Part shown: piece after piece, positions 1 through 9,003 of the stretch
How the letters are laid out: each line of letters begins with the position of its first letter
Numbering within the stretch: the stretch's first letter is position 1
Assembly: GCF_018613895.1 (NCBI RefSeq)
Contig: NZ_JAGGPH010000013.1
Coordinates: 1 to 64,000, forward strand
Length of the DNA: 64,000 bases
Reading direction: 5' to 3'
Source of the DNA: Curtobacterium sp. ISL-83
Lineage (GTDB): Bacteria; Actinomycetota; Actinomycetes; Actinomycetales; Microbacteriaceae
Notes under the pieces: generated by a model
Database searches by the model: none
The model's input: the letters and a program-made list of their open reading frames with translations, nothing else
Told to the model about the DNA's origin: nothing
Program-made: the position numbers and the translations under genes

Positions 1-349
1 GGGCGACGCGGTGCGCCGACGGCAGGCCGACGACCGGCGACGACGGAGCCGGCGGCGTGACCGGCCCGGCGCTCGACGGCGGCATCGCCGGCGACGCGGG
101 CGCCAGGTCGATCGGCGACGCCGGGGCCGCCGGGGTGACCGGACTGGCGAGGTCGGCCGTCGACGGACGGGAGGCCGGACGCACGGACCTGGGGGCTGTC
201 GCGCGGACCGTGTGGTCGCGCGCGACACCCTTCCCTCCACCCGCGGATCGCTCCGCCTCGATCCGCGCTCGTCGGGTCAGGTGGACGACCGGGGCGGGTG
301 CGTCGGCGGAACCGTCAGTGGATGCGGACTGGAGTGGGGCGTGGGGCAT
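1..349 (-). CDS. N-terminus of Ala/Pro-rich protein, possibly a cell-wall peptidase (partial)
   Basis: Open frame from an ATG to the left edge of the window with no stop (about 116 residues seen). The start reads MPHAPLQSAS, followed by HLTRRARIEAERSA and then a long Pro/Ser/Ala-rich stretch. An LTRRxxREAE-type motif near the N-terminus followed by Pro/Ala linkers is, from my recollection, common in Microbacteriaceae NlpC/P60 or M23 peptidoglycan hydrolases, but no catalytic domain lies in the window, so the function is inference. No good ribosome-binding site precedes the ATG. Upstream (390-406) there is a direct repeat GGTAAC-5 nt-GATAAC that resembles an MtrA-type site. Antisense frames here look like shadows. 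Confidence 0.45.
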   Translation of the reverse strand, partial: MPHAPLQSASTDGSADAPAPVVHLTRRARIEAERSAGGGKGVARDHTVRATAPRSVRPASRPSTADLASPVTPAAPASPIDLAPASPAMPPSSAGPVTPPAPSSPVVGLPSAHRVA

Positions 350-389
350 GCGTGCGGCGACGATCCTGATCGAAGAAGCGGGGCTCGTT

Positions 390-406
390 GGTAACGAGCA
401 GATAAC
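390..406 (-). promoter_or_regulatory. GTTAYC direct repeat, possible MtrA-like site
   Basis: On the minus strand GTTATC and GTTACC occur as a direct repeat with an 11-bp period, 41 nt upstream of the partial gene that runs off the left edge. MtrA-family response regulators of actinobacteria bind tandem GTAAC-like half sites before cell-wall hydrolase genes. The assignment is inference from the motif and the guessed gene product. Confidence 0.3.
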
Positions 407-528
407 GGGACTCCTGAACGGTAGCAAAGGCCGCCCAGGGTCGCCAGTCCTGGACACGTCCCGCGGACGCCCCAGACCGAGGGGCCGACCGCACCCGGGC
501 CCACGCCCGGACCCACGGTCCCGACCGA

Positions 529-1425
529 TCAGCTGGTGAGCGCCTCCGCCTCCAGACGGCGGACGAGTTCCTCGAGCTCGTCGACCACCGCGGGGCTCGC
601 GAACAGGAACGACCGCGTGCCACCGGCCTCCCAGATGCGGGTCGCCGCACCGGCCTCGGCCGCCACGATCGACCCGGCGGCCATGTCCCACGGGTTGATG
701 CCGCGCTCGTAGTAGGCGTCGACGACCCCGGTGCCGACGGCGCAGCAGTCGAGCGACGCCGCTCCCCCACGGCGGATGTCGCGCACCTCGCCGATCAGGC
801 CAGCGAGGACGCGGACCTGCTCACGGCGACGGTCGGCCGTGTACCCGAACCCGGTCGCGACGAGCGTCTCGGCCAGGGATCGCGGGGCACTCACGGTGAG
901 GGGGACGGCGTCCCGCGTCGCGCCCGCGCCCGCGACCGCCCGGAAGAGGACCCCGGTGGCGGGGGCGACGACCACGCCCGCGATCGGCTGCCACGACACC
1001 GGGTCAGGACCGCCCCGGACGACGCCGATGCTGACGCCGTACTCGGTGCTCCCGTAGAGGTAGTTGACGGTCCCGTCGATCGGGTCCACCACCCACGTGA
1101 TGCCCGTCGCGCCCGAGGCGGAACCGGACTCCTCGCCGTGGAACGCGTCATCGGGCCGGGCGTCGGCGATGCGGCTCCGGATGAGGGCCTCGACCTCGCG
1201 ATCGGCCGCGGTCACGACGTCCGCGATGCTCGACTTCCGGTCTGCGACCTCGACCCCCTCGGTGCGCCGGCGTGCGGCGAGCGCGGCCGCCTCGCGGGCG
1301 ATGGACTCGGCCAGGTCGGCGAACGCGGAGGCATCGGGTTCGGGCGCCCGCCCGTCGGACGGCGCCGCGGACGGCACGGCGGACGGCACGGATGGAGTGG
1401 AGGCGGACGGCGTGGCTGCGCTCAT
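529..1425 (-). CDS. inositol monophosphatase family protein
   Basis: 298 residues. The metal-binding signature WVVDPIDGTVNY lies in the middle (about residue 125), preceded by the conserved HGEES glutamate motif and followed near the C-terminus by NPWDMAAG, all typical of Mg-dependent inositol-1-phosphatase/CysQ-type phosphatases. The reaction is hydrolysis of a phosphate ester such as myo-inositol 1-phosphate or histidinol phosphate; the exact substrate cannot be told. An ATG further upstream would add a repeat-coded Val/Ser-rich stretch and is not preferred. The chosen ATG lies 6 nt after CAGGAT, a -10-like hexamer, suggesting leaderless transcription. The first ~35 residues are low-complexity Ala/Pro/Ser. 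Confidence 0.85.
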   Translation of the reverse strand: MSAATPSASTPSVPSAVPSAAPSDGRAPEPDASAFADLAESIAREAAALAARRRTEGVEVADRKSSIADVVTAADREVEALIRSRIADARPDDAFHGEESGSASGATGITWVVDPIDGTVNYLYGSTEYGVSIGVVRGGPDPVSWQPIAGVVVAPATGVLFRAVAGAGATRDAVPLTVSAPRSLAETLVATGFGYTADRRREQVRVLAGLIGEVRDIRRGGAASLDCCAVGTGVVDAYYERGINPWDMAAGSIVAAEAGAATRIWEAGGTRSFLFASPAVVDELEELVRRLEAEALTS

Positions 1426-1453
1426 GGGCCCATCCTGCCCGTCGCTGCCCGTG

Positions 1454-1617
<164 letters not shown>

Positions 1618-1620
1618 GAA

Positions 1621-1648
1621 AACGGCCCCGTCTCTCGACGAGGCCGTT
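1621..1648 (-). terminator. intrinsic terminator of tRNA-Tyr
   Basis: On the minus strand AACGGCC pairs with GGCCGTT, with an inner CGTC/GACG helix and a GAGA loop, followed by TTTT. It lies about 34 nt past the tRNA 3' end. Confidence 0.7.
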
Positions 1649-1681
1649 CGATGAGCGGACACCGAAGTGTCGCTCGTTCCG

Positions 1682-1763
1682 TGGCAAGTGAGGGATTCGA
1701 ACCCCCGAAGGCTACGCCGGCTGATTTACAGTCAGATCCCTTTGGCCGCTTGGGTAACTTGCC
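1682..1763 (-). tRNA. tRNA-Tyr (anticodon GTA)
   Basis: Type II tRNA. The acceptor stem is GGCAAGT/ACTTGCC with discriminator A. The anticodon loop CTGTAAA carries GTA and sits on a GATCTGA-side stem; a long variable arm follows and the T arm contains GTTCGAATCC. The 3' CCA is not encoded. The tRNA is monocistronic, with its own terminator; no integrase or duplicated 3' end was found beside it, so there is no sign of use as an attachment site. Confidence 0.95.
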
Positions 1764-1960
1764 AGGTGCGCGCTCGGCCCGTGTGATCACCAACCGAAGG
1801 CGCGCACAGAAGCATAGCCGATCCGCGACCGTGGTCGTGACCACGGCGAGCCGGTCCTGCGGACCCGCCCCGAGCCTCCCGTTCGGCACGGTCCGGACGC
1901 CCACCGACCCGGTCGCGCGGACCGGCGCCGGGGAGCCGGTCCGCCGATATGCTGTGTCCC

Positions 1961-2449
1961 ATGGCAGACAGCTCCTTCGACGTGGTCAGCAAGGTCGACA
2001 AGATGGAGGCGGAGAACGCCCTCAACCAGGCCGCGAAGGAGATCGAGCAACGCTACGACTTCAAGGGCGCCGGGGCGTCGATCGCCTTCAGCGGTGAAGA
2101 CGTCCTGATCAAGGCGAACTCCGAGGAGCGGGCGAAGGCCGTCCTCGACGTGCTGCAGAGCAAGGCCATCAAGCGGAACATCAGCCTGAAGAGCCTCGAC
2201 GCCGGTGACCCGTACCCCTCGGGCAAGGAATACCGGATCGAGGTGTCGTTCAAGAACGGCATCGAGCAGGACGTCGCGAAGAAGATCGGTGCGTTCCTGC
2301 GTGCCGAGGCACCGAAGAGCGTGAAGAGCCAGATCCAGGGCGACGAGCTCCGCGTCTCGTCGAAGAGCCGCGACGACCTGCAGAACACGATCCAGCTGCT
2401 CAAGGGCCAGGAGTTCGACGTGCCCCTGCAGTTCATCAACTTCCGCTGA
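1961..2449 (+). CDS. yajQ: YajQ family cyclic di-GMP-binding protein
   Basis: 162 residues, the usual length of the YajQ/UPF0234 family. The N-terminus MADSSFDVVSKVD and the C-terminus ending LQFINFR are family hallmarks, as is the RYDFKG motif. Family members fold as two linked RNA-binding-like domains; some bind cyclic di-GMP or nucleic acid, and no enzymatic activity is established. The ATG is chosen because it matches the family start; TATGCT lies 7 nt upstream, so the mRNA is probably leaderless. It is followed on the same strand by the phospholipase D-type gene after 52 nt. Confidence 0.93.
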   Translation: MADSSFDVVSKVDKMEAENALNQAAKEIEQRYDFKGAGASIAFSGEDVLIKANSEERAKAVLDVLQSKAIKRNISLKSLDAGDPYPSGKEYRIEVSFKNGIEQDVAKKIGAFLRAEAPKSVKSQIQGDELRVSSKSRDDLQNTIQLLKGQEFDVPLQFINFR

Positions 2450-2501
2450 CGCCCGGCACCCCGGCCGACGCCCCCGTTCCCGAACCCGACTCCGGCACCC
2501 C

Positions 2502-3962
2502 GTGCAGCACTGGCTCACCGTCGCGATCACCGTCCTGCTCGTCCTGTTGGACCTCGGCATCCGCGTCTTCTCGATCATCTTCGTCCCGATCAACCGCAAG
2601 CCGCAGACCGCGACCGCGTGGTTGCTCGCGATCTTCCTCATCCCCTACATCGGCTTCATCGTCTTCCTGCTGCTCGGGTCGACGAAGCTCCCGGCGTCGC
2701 GCCGTGAGAAGCAGACCGAGATCAACGCGTACATCCTCGAGCAGACCGAGGGCATCGAGCGCGTGCGTCGCGACCACCCCTGGCCGCTCTGGTTGGAGAG
2801 CGTCACCGCGCTGAACCGGAAGCTCGGCGCGATGCCCCTCGTCGGCGGCAACTCCGCCGAGCTGTACCCAGACTCCGCTGAGGCGATCGCGGAGATGACC
2901 CACGCGATCGACCAGTCCCGACGGTTCATCCACGTCGAGTTCTACATCGCCACGCTCGACGACACCACGCGGCCGTTCTTCGAGGCGCTCGCGAAGGCCC
3001 AGGCCCGCGGGGTCACCGTCCGCTTCCTGCTCGACCACTGGGCGAGCCGTGGGTACCCCGGGTACAAGGACACGCTCGCGTTCATGGACCGCGCGAACAT
3101 CGAGTGGCACCTGATGCTCCCGCTCCTGCCGCTGCAGGGGAAGTTCCAGCGCCCGGACCTCCGCAACCACCGGAAGATCATGGTGATCGACGGCTCGATC
3201 GCGTTCACCGGGTCCCAGAACCTGATCGACGAGTCCTACGACCTGAAGTCCCACATCGAGCGCGGCATGGTCTACAAGGACCTGTTCGCTCGGTTCGAGG
3301 GCCCCGTCGTCGCCGGGCTCAACGCCCTGTTCGTCACCGACTGGTACAGCGAGACCGACGAGCTGCTGTTGCGCGAGAGCGACCCGGTCCAGCGCGCCGA
3401 CCGCGGCGACGCCCTGGACTGCCAGGTGGTGCCGTCCGGTCCGGGCTTCGACGGTGAGAACAACCTGCGCCTCTTCAACGCCCTGCTCTACTCAGCGCAG
3501 CAGAAGGTGTCGATCACGTCGCCGTACTTCGTGCCGGACGACTCGATGCTCTACGCGATCACGACCACGGCGCAGCGCGGGGTCGAGGTCGAGCTGTTCG
3601 TCGGCGAGATGGGCGACCACGCGATGACGTGGCACGCCCAACGGTCGTACTACGAGGAACTCCTGCGCGCCGGGGTCAAGATCTGGCTGTACCGGGCGCC
3701 GACGATCCTGCACGCGAAGCACTTCACGATCGACGACGAGGTCTCGGTCATCGGCTCGAGCAACATGGACATGCGCTCCTTCAGCCTGAACCTCGAGGTG
3801 TCCGTGATGGTCCGTGGCCGCCGGTTCGTCCAGGCGCTGCGCGAGGTGCAGGACGCCTACAAGCGGCACAGCTTCGAGCTGACGCTCGACGAGTGGGTGG
3901 ACCGGCCGCGTCGGTCCAAGGTGCTCGACAACGTCGCGCGGCTCACGGCGGCCCTGCAGTAA
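2502..3962 (+). CDS. cls: cardiolipin synthase (phospholipase D family)
   Basis: 486 residues. Two N-terminal membrane helices (about 4-27 and 37-59) precede two PLD domains. The HKD motifs are both complete: HRKIMVID with His223 and HAKHFTID with His404, each followed by the usual GSxN motif (GSQN, GSSN). This is the bacterial ClsA architecture, which condenses two phosphatidylglycerol molecules into cardiolipin plus glycerol at the membrane. The GTG start gives MQHWLTVAI. It may share a transcript with yajQ, and it ends before a strong convergent terminator. Confidence 0.93.
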   Translation: MQHWLTVAITVLLVLLDLGIRVFSIIFVPINRKPQTATAWLLAIFLIPYIGFIVFLLLGSTKLPASRREKQTEINAYILEQTEGIERVRRDHPWPLWLESVTALNRKLGAMPLVGGNSAELYPDSAEAIAEMTHAIDQSRRFIHVEFYIATLDDTTRPFFEALAKAQARGVTVRFLLDHWASRGYPGYKDTLAFMDRANIEWHLMLPLLPLQGKFQRPDLRNHRKIMVIDGSIAFTGSQNLIDESYDLKSHIERGMVYKDLFARFEGPVVAGLNALFVTDWYSETDELLLRESDPVQRADRGDALDCQVVPSGPGFDGENNLRLFNALLYSAQQKVSITSPYFVPDDSMLYAITTTAQRGVEVELFVGEMGDHAMTWHAQRSYYEELLRAGVKIWLYRAPTILHAKHFTIDDEVSVIGSSNMDMRSFSLNLEVSVMVRGRRFVQALREVQDAYKRHSFELTLDEWVDRPRRSKVLDNVARLTAALQ

Positions 3963-4033
3963 CGCGCGTCGGCCAGGAGGCACGGGGCGGCTCGTGCGTG
4001 CACCCTGCGGGAGCACGTGCGGTCCGGTAACCA

Positions 4034-4071
4034 ACACGCCCCGCACCGCTCAGGAGCGGTGCGGGGCGTGT
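4034..4071. terminator. bidirectional hairpin between cls and fprA
   Basis: A perfect 17-bp stem (ACACGCCCCGCACCGCT and its complement) with a CAGG loop lies between two convergent genes. No U-tract follows on either side. Confidence 0.8.
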
Positions 4072-4139
4072 GGTGCTGCCTCGGGCGTGCGGGCCGCGGT
4101 CCGGCACCGCGGTGCTCGGTCCGCCGTGGCGGCGGCTGG

Positions 4140-5513
4140 TCAGCTCGTGGGCGCGGCGGTCCGGCCGAGGGAGACGTCGACCATCTCGTCGCGCGGGACG
4201 ACCTTGATCCGCTCGCGCCCCGCTGCCGCGCCGAGTGCGAGCTCGTGCGCGTCGAGGTTGTGCCAGCCGTCGAGGTCCGTGTACGTGACCCCGCGCTCGC
4301 GGAGGAGGGCCGGGATCGCCTCGTCTGAGGGGTCCTCGGGCGTCCACCAGCTCGCCTGGTCGTTCACGATGTGCTGCACGGTCTCCATCGCGTCGGACTT
4401 CGTGTGGCCGATCAGGCCGACCGGTCCGCGCTTGATCCACCCGGTGGCGTAGACGCCTGGGATCTGCTGGTTGTCGTCGTCGAGGACCTTGCCCTCGTGG
4501 TTCGGGATGACGCCGTGGCGCTCGTCGAACGGCACGCCGGGGACGGGCGACCCGAAGTAACCGACGGCGCGGTACGCGGCCTGGATCGGGATCTCGCGGA
4601 TCTCGCCGGTGCCCTCGACCCCGCCCTGGCCGTTCGGCCGCGTGCGCTCGTAGCGGATCGCGGTGACCTTGCCCTGGTCGTCGCCGACCAACTCGAGCGG
4701 CTTCGCGTAGAAGTGCAGGTGCAGTCGGCGGCTCGCCTGCCCGGTCTCGCGGGTGCGCCACTGCTCGAGCACCCGGTTCATCACCATGATCTGCTTGTTC
4801 GTCGCGATGGCGGTCTTCGACGCTTCGTCGTGGTCGAAGTCCTCGTCGTAGACGATCATGTCGACGTCGCGGAGCTCGCCGAGTTCGCGGAGCTCGAGCG
4901 GCGTGAACTTCACCTGCGCGGGACCACGGCGACCGAACACGTGCACGTCGGTCACGGGCGAGGCCTTCAGCCCCTCGTGGACGTTCGCGGGGATCTCGGT
5001 CGGCAGCAGGTCGTCCGCGTGCTTGGCGAGGATGCGCGAGACGTCGAGGGCGACGTTGCCGTTGCCGATCACCGCGACGCTCGAGGCGGTGAGCGGCCAC
5101 GTGCGCGGGACGTCGGGGTGCCCGTCGAACCAGCTCACGAACTCGGCGGCACCGTACGACCCGTCGAGGTCGACCCCGGGGATGTCGAGGTCGGCGTCCT
5201 TGATCGCCCCGGTCGAGAACACGACGGCGTGGTAGTGCTTCTTGAGGTCGTCGAGGGTGATGTCCTCGCCGAAGCGCACGTTGCCGAAGAGCCGGACGAC
5301 CCCGCGGTCGAGCACGTCGCGGAGCGCGTTGATGATGCCCTTGATCCGGGGGTGGTCGGGCGCGACGCCGTACCGCACGAGGCCGTACGGTGCCGGGAGT
5401 TGCTCGAACAGATCGATCGACACGTCGTAGCCGTGGGCTTCGCGCAGCAGGATGTCCGCGGCGTAGATGCCGGCGGGGCCGGCGCCGACGATGGCGAGTC
5501 GGAGGGTGGGCAC
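4140..5513 (-). CDS. fprA: ferredoxin--NADP(+) reductase, FprA type
   Basis: 457 residues. The N-terminal FAD motif is VGAGPAGIYAA (about residues 8-18) with the RYGVAPDHPRIK segment typical of adrenodoxin reductase/FprA, and an NADP motif VIGNGNVALDVSR follows near residue 150. The C-terminal part holds GWIKRGPVGLIGHTK, also conserved in this family. The enzyme passes electrons between NADPH and ferredoxin in the cytoplasm. The GTG was chosen over an upstream ATG because GGAGA lies 5 nt before it and the FAD fold starts right after. It is monocistronic, convergent with cls. Confidence 0.92.
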   Translation of the reverse strand: MPTLRLAIVGAGPAGIYAADILLREAHGYDVSIDLFEQLPAPYGLVRYGVAPDHPRIKGIINALRDVLDRGVVRLFGNVRFGEDITLDDLKKHYHAVVFSTGAIKDADLDIPGVDLDGSYGAAEFVSWFDGHPDVPRTWPLTASSVAVIGNGNVALDVSRILAKHADDLLPTEIPANVHEGLKASPVTDVHVFGRRGPAQVKFTPLELRELGELRDVDMIVYDEDFDHDEASKTAIATNKQIMVMNRVLEQWRTRETGQASRRLHLHFYAKPLELVGDDQGKVTAIRYERTRPNGQGGVEGTGEIREIPIQAAYRAVGYFGSPVPGVPFDERHGVIPNHEGKVLDDDNQQIPGVYATGWIKRGPVGLIGHTKSDAMETVQHIVNDQASWWTPEDPSDEAIPALLRERGVTYTDLDGWHNLDAHELALGAAAGRERIKVVPRDEMVDVSLGRTAAPTS

Positions 5514-5616
5514 TGATCGTCTCCAGTTCGTTCGGATGGGGTGCGCCGTGGGGTGCGCCGTGTTGTCCGCCGCGGGGTCCGCCGGCCGCGTCACGACGAG
5601 CGGCGGGCGCGCCGGC

Positions 5617-6696
5617 TCAGCGGCTGCGTTCGACGACCGACTCGGCGAAGCGGGTGAGCGCCCGCTTCACCGTGCCGGCGGGCAGGGGTCGGAGGGCGTC
5701 GACGGCTTCTTCCGACCAGCGGACCGCGAGGGCACGGGTCGTCGCGGTGGCCTCGTGGTCGTGGAGGGCAGCCACGGCGGACTGGTACGCGGCCGTCCCG
5801 ACGGCGTCGTCCGGTGCGCCGTTCACGTCGCGCTCGATGCGTTCCACGAGCGCCACGGCGTCAGGGGCTCCGGCGGCGGCCAGGCGACGGAGCTGCAGCA
5901 GGGGCAGCGTGTCGACCCCGGCGCGCATGTCGTTGCCGGCGATCTTGCCGGTCCGGTCCGTCGCCGGAGCGAGGTCGATGACGTCGTCGACGAGCTGGAA
6001 GGCCACGCCGACCTTCTCACCGAAGGTCCCGACGGCATCGAGCCAGGCACGGTCGGCACCGGAGAACATGATGCCGGCGCGGGCCGCGGTGGCGATGAGC
6101 GACCCCGTCTTGTCGCTGAGCACCTGGATGTAGTGCTCGACCGGGTCGTCCCCGGGCTGCGGGCCCGTGGTCTCGTGCAGCTGCCCCATGCAGAGCCGCT
6201 GGAAGGTCTCGGCCTGCATCCGGATGCCCTCTGGACCGAGGTCGGCGGTGATGAGGCTCGCGCGGGCGAACAGGATGTCACCGGTCAGGATCGCGACGTT
6301 GTTGCCGTAGGTCACGTGCGCAGCCGGGACACCGCGGCGCACCGGGGCCTCGTCCATCACGTCGTCGTGGTACAGCGACGCGAGGTGCGTGGTCTCGATG
6401 CTGACGGCGGCCTTCACCACGGCATCGGTCACACCGCGCCCGAGCTGGGCGATGAGCAGGGTGAGGGTGGGCCGGATGCGCTTGCCGCCCGCGGACAGCA
6501 GGTACCGGCTGGTGGTGTCGGCGAGCGTGTCGGCCGACCGCATGGCGTCCTCGAGCCCGCGTTCGACGAGTTCGAGGCCGTCGTCGACCGCAGCGATGAA
6601 CCGCCGCTCGGCCGGGGTCGCGAACAACCGCTCGCCGATGCCCAGCGATGCGCGGAGACTCGGTGCGCGACGTGCGACCGGGACGCTCGGATTCAA
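5617..6696 (-). CDS. long-chain all-trans polyprenyl diphosphate synthase
   Basis: 359 residues. Both Asp-rich motifs are present: DDVMD at 111-115 and DDVID at 237-241, with the GGKRIRPTL motif upstream. Such enzymes extend farnesyl or geranylgeranyl diphosphate with isopentenyl diphosphate; the placement directly after menG says the product is the menaquinone side chain (hepta- to deca-prenyl; the length cannot be read from sequence). The TTG start has a GGAG 8 nt upstream and sits 28 nt after the menG stop. No small-subunit partner is nearby, so it is probably homomeric. Confidence 0.9.
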   Translation of the reverse strand: MNPSVPVARRAPSLRASLGIGERLFATPAERRFIAAVDDGLELVERGLEDAMRSADTLADTTSRYLLSAGGKRIRPTLTLLIAQLGRGVTDAVVKAAVSIETTHLASLYHDDVMDEAPVRRGVPAAHVTYGNNVAILTGDILFARASLITADLGPEGIRMQAETFQRLCMGQLHETTGPQPGDDPVEHYIQVLSDKTGSLIATAARAGIMFSGADRAWLDAVGTFGEKVGVAFQLVDDVIDLAPATDRTGKIAGNDMRAGVDTLPLLQLRRLAAAGAPDAVALVERIERDVNGAPDDAVGTAAYQSAVAALHDHEATATTRALAVRWSEEAVDALRPLPAGTVKRALTRFAESVVERSR

Positions 6697-6724
6697 GTGC
6701 TGCTCCGTACTCGGGGAGGGCCGG

Positions 6725-7531
6725 TCAGTCGTCGCGGTCGCCGGAGCCCGACGGCTCGACGCGCGGCTGCTCGCCGGTGGTCTGGTGCTCGCGGCGCGCC
6801 TTCGCACGACGGGCGGCGGACTCGCGGACCGTGCCCTCGACGGGCTTCCGGCCGCGGTGGAGTGCGACGATCCCGGCCGTGAGGTTGCGGTAGGCGACCA
6901 TCGTGAAGCCGACGCCACGGAGCCACTGGCTGAGCACCTGCTGCTCGGGCCAGGCCTCGATCGACTCGGCGAGGTAGCGGTAGGCCGCCGGGTTGCTGCT
7001 CGACAACTTCGCGACGCCGGGCAGGACCCGCTTGAGGTACGTGCCGTACCCGAAGCGGAGCAGGGCGATCGGCGGCGTGGAGAACTCGCAGATGACGACG
7101 CGGCCGCCGGGCTTGAGCACCCGGAGCATCTCGCCGAGCGCCAGCATCGGGTCGTTGACGTTGCGGAGTCCGAACGAGATCGAGACCGCGTCGAAGGAGT
7201 CGTCGTCGAAGGGCAGCTGCTCGGCGTCGCCCTCGACGAAGGTGATCTCCGGGTGCCGCTCGCGCCCGACGGCAATCATGCCCGCCGACAGGTCGAGCGC
7301 GGTCACCTCGGCACCCTTCTTCGCGAAGGCCGCAGCACTGGTGCCGGTGCCGGCAGCGATGTCCAGCACCTTCTCCCCCGGCTGCGGGTCGACCGCACGG
7401 ACCGTCGCGACCCGCCACAGCGGAGCGTTGCCCGCCGAGAGGATGTCGTTCGTGAGGTCGTACTTCGCGGCGACGTCGTCGAACATGGCCGCCACCTCGT
7501 CCGGCCGCTTGTTCAGGTCCGCTCTGCTCAC
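6725..7531 (-). CDS. menG: demethylmenaquinone methyltransferase
   Basis: 268 residues of the UbiE/MenG class. The SAM motif VLDIAAGTGT, the downstream FDAVSISFGLRNV stretch and GGRVVICEFSTP are family signatures. It methylates C2 of demethylmenaquinone, the last step of the pathway. The GTG start (VSRADLNKRPDEV) lies 7 nt after TAGGAT, so transcription is probably leaderless. It is divergent from menF across a 64-bp region and leads the two-gene menG-prenyl synthase operon. The C-terminal ~40 residues are charged and variable. Confidence 0.93.
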   Translation of the reverse strand: MSRADLNKRPDEVAAMFDDVAAKYDLTNDILSAGNAPLWRVATVRAVDPQPGEKVLDIAAGTGTSAAAFAKKGAEVTALDLSAGMIAVGRERHPEITFVEGDAEQLPFDDDSFDAVSISFGLRNVNDPMLALGEMLRVLKPGGRVVICEFSTPPIALLRFGYGTYLKRVLPGVAKLSSSNPAAYRYLAESIEAWPEQQVLSQWLRGVGFTMVAYRNLTAGIVALHRGRKPVEGTVRESAARRAKARREHQTTGEQPRVEPSGSGDRDD

Positions 7532-7595
7532 CTGACCAATCCTAGAGGGCCGGACCCGATCATTCCCCGGTGCTTCCTGCGCGTAGCATCGGTTC
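7532..7595. promoter_or_regulatory. divergent leaderless promoters of menG and menF
   Basis: TAGGAT on the minus strand (7544-7539) and TAGCAT on the plus strand (7584-7589) lie 7 and 6 nt before the two GTG starts. The whole intergenic region is 64 bp, so neither mRNA can carry a normal leader. Confidence 0.65.
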
Positions 7596-8855
7596 GTGAC
7601 CCGCACCACGACGGCGGCCCCGCCGCTGACGGTCTCGACCCGGATCCTCGACGACCCGGGCGCCGTCCTCCGACACACCCTCCGGGACAGCCCGCTCGCC
7701 TTCGTCCGGAACGGCGACGGCATCGTCGGCATCGGGGAGGCGCTCCGCTTCACCTTCTCCGGGCCCGAGCGGATGCGCGACGCCGCTGCGGTCTGGCGCA
7801 CCGTGGTCGCCTCGGCGGTCGTGGACGACCCGGTGCAGCTCCGCGGGACCGGGCTCGTCGCGTTCGGGTCCTTCACCTTCGCGGACGCCTCCGACGACAC
7901 GAGCGTGCTCATCGTCCCGCGCGTCGTGATCGGGCGCCGTCGCGGCAAGGCGTGGTTGACCGCGATCGACACCACGACCGACCCCGCGTTCCTGGCCTTC
8001 ACCCGCACGTCGGTGCCGGTGCCGCGGGTCGGTCCGCACGTCACCGTCGCCCTCGGACCGGGGGCGGTCGACGAGGCCACGTACGGCGCGAACGTCACCG
8101 AGGCGGTCCGGCGCATCGCCGCGGGTGACGCCCGCAAGGTGGTGCTCGCGCGGGACCTGGTCGGGCACCTGCCCGCGGACGCCGATCGTCGTGCGATCCT
8201 GCTCGACCTCGCCCAGGCGTACCCGCAGTGCGTCACGTTCGCGGTCGACGGGTTGATCGGCGCCACCCCGGAGACCCTGGCCCGGACCGACGGCACCCGG
8301 CTCACCGCGCGCGTGCTGGCCGGGAGCGCGGCCCGCGGCACCGACCCCGCGTCCGACCGTGCGGCCGCCGAGGCCCTCGCAGCGAGCACGAAGGACGTCC
8401 AGGAGCACGCCTACGCACTCGAGAGCCTGCTGGACGCCCTCGCGCCCCTCGCGACCGACCTGCGCGCCGACCCGGAGCCCTTCCGCCTGCAGCTGCCGAA
8501 CCTCTGGCACCTCGCGACCGACGTGCAGGCGACGCTGCCGCTCGGCACGACCTCCCTGGACGTCGCCGACGTCCTGCACCCCACCGCGGCCGTGGCGGGC
8601 ACCCCGACCGATGTCGCCGTGCGGCTGGTCGCCGAGCTCGAGGGGGTCGACCGCGGTCGCTACGCGGGGCCGGTCGGGTGGTTCGGCGCGAACGGCGACG
8701 GCGAGTGGATGCTGGCGCTCCGGAGCGCGCAGCTCACGGACGACGGGATCGTCCGGGCGTGGGCCGGTGCGGGCATCGTCGCCGGGTCGGACCCGACTCG
8801 GGAGGTCGCCGAGACGGCCCTCAAGTTCCGTCCGATCACCGACGCCCTGGCCTGA
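7596..8855 (+). CDS. menF: isochorismate synthase
   Basis: 419 residues of the chorismate-binding MenF/EntC/DhbC family. The C-terminal catalytic domain carries KVVLARDL, GATPETL, LAGSAARG, the acidic stretch KDVQEHAY, LHPTAAVAGTP and WFGANGDGEWMLALR, in the usual order. It converts chorismate to isochorismate, the entry into menaquinone synthesis. The GTG start follows TAGCAT by 6 nt. It stands alone on the plus strand; its stop codon lies inside a 3 x 19-bp tandem repeat, followed by a long hairpin shared in convergence with menD. Confidence 0.92.
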   Translation: MTRTTTAAPPLTVSTRILDDPGAVLRHTLRDSPLAFVRNGDGIVGIGEALRFTFSGPERMRDAAAVWRTVVASAVVDDPVQLRGTGLVAFGSFTFADASDDTSVLIVPRVVIGRRRGKAWLTAIDTTTDPAFLAFTRTSVPVPRVGPHVTVALGPGAVDEATYGANVTEAVRRIAAGDARKVVLARDLVGHLPADADRRAILLDLAQAYPQCVTFAVDGLIGATPETLARTDGTRLTARVLAGSAARGTDPASDRAAAEALAASTKDVQEHAYALESLLDALAPLATDLRADPEPFRLQLPNLWHLATDVQATLPLGTTSLDVADVLHPTAAVAGTPTDVAVRLVAELEGVDRGRYAGPVGWFGANGDGEWMLALRSAQLTDDGIVRAWAGAGIVAGSDPTREVAETALKFRPITDALA

Positions 8856-8906
8856 ACCGCCGCGCGTCGCCTGAACCGCCGCGCATCGCCTGGACCGCAC
8901 CGCGTC
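8850..8906. repeat. 3 x 19-bp tandem repeat over the menF stop codon
   Basis: The unit GCCTGAACCGCCGCGCGTC is present three times with a few mismatches; the first copy contains the menF TGA stop. Confidence 0.8.
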
Positions 8907-8928
8907 ACCTGACGCGACGCGGAACGGG

Positions 8929-8972
8929 CGGACGGGAGGCGCGGTGCCAGCCGGCACCGCGCCTCCCGTCCG
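8929..8972. terminator. GGGAGGC-family hairpin between menF and menD
   Basis: A 20-bp perfect stem with loop AGCC; the arm begins CGGACGGGAGGCGCG. It lies between convergent genes, is the archetype of a repeat family found nine times in this window, and has no U-tract. Confidence 0.75.
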
Positions 8973-9003
8973 GTGGCCCGCCCCTCGGGCCGACCCGCGT
9001 CGT

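Noticed and set aside
11-539. Plus-strand frames at the left edge
   Set aside because: Arg/Gly-rich shadows without start signals; the minus-strand partial frame has protein-like composition.
1682-1763. Integration site at tRNA-Tyr
   Set aside because: No integrase, no repeated tRNA 3' end and no change of composition nearby.
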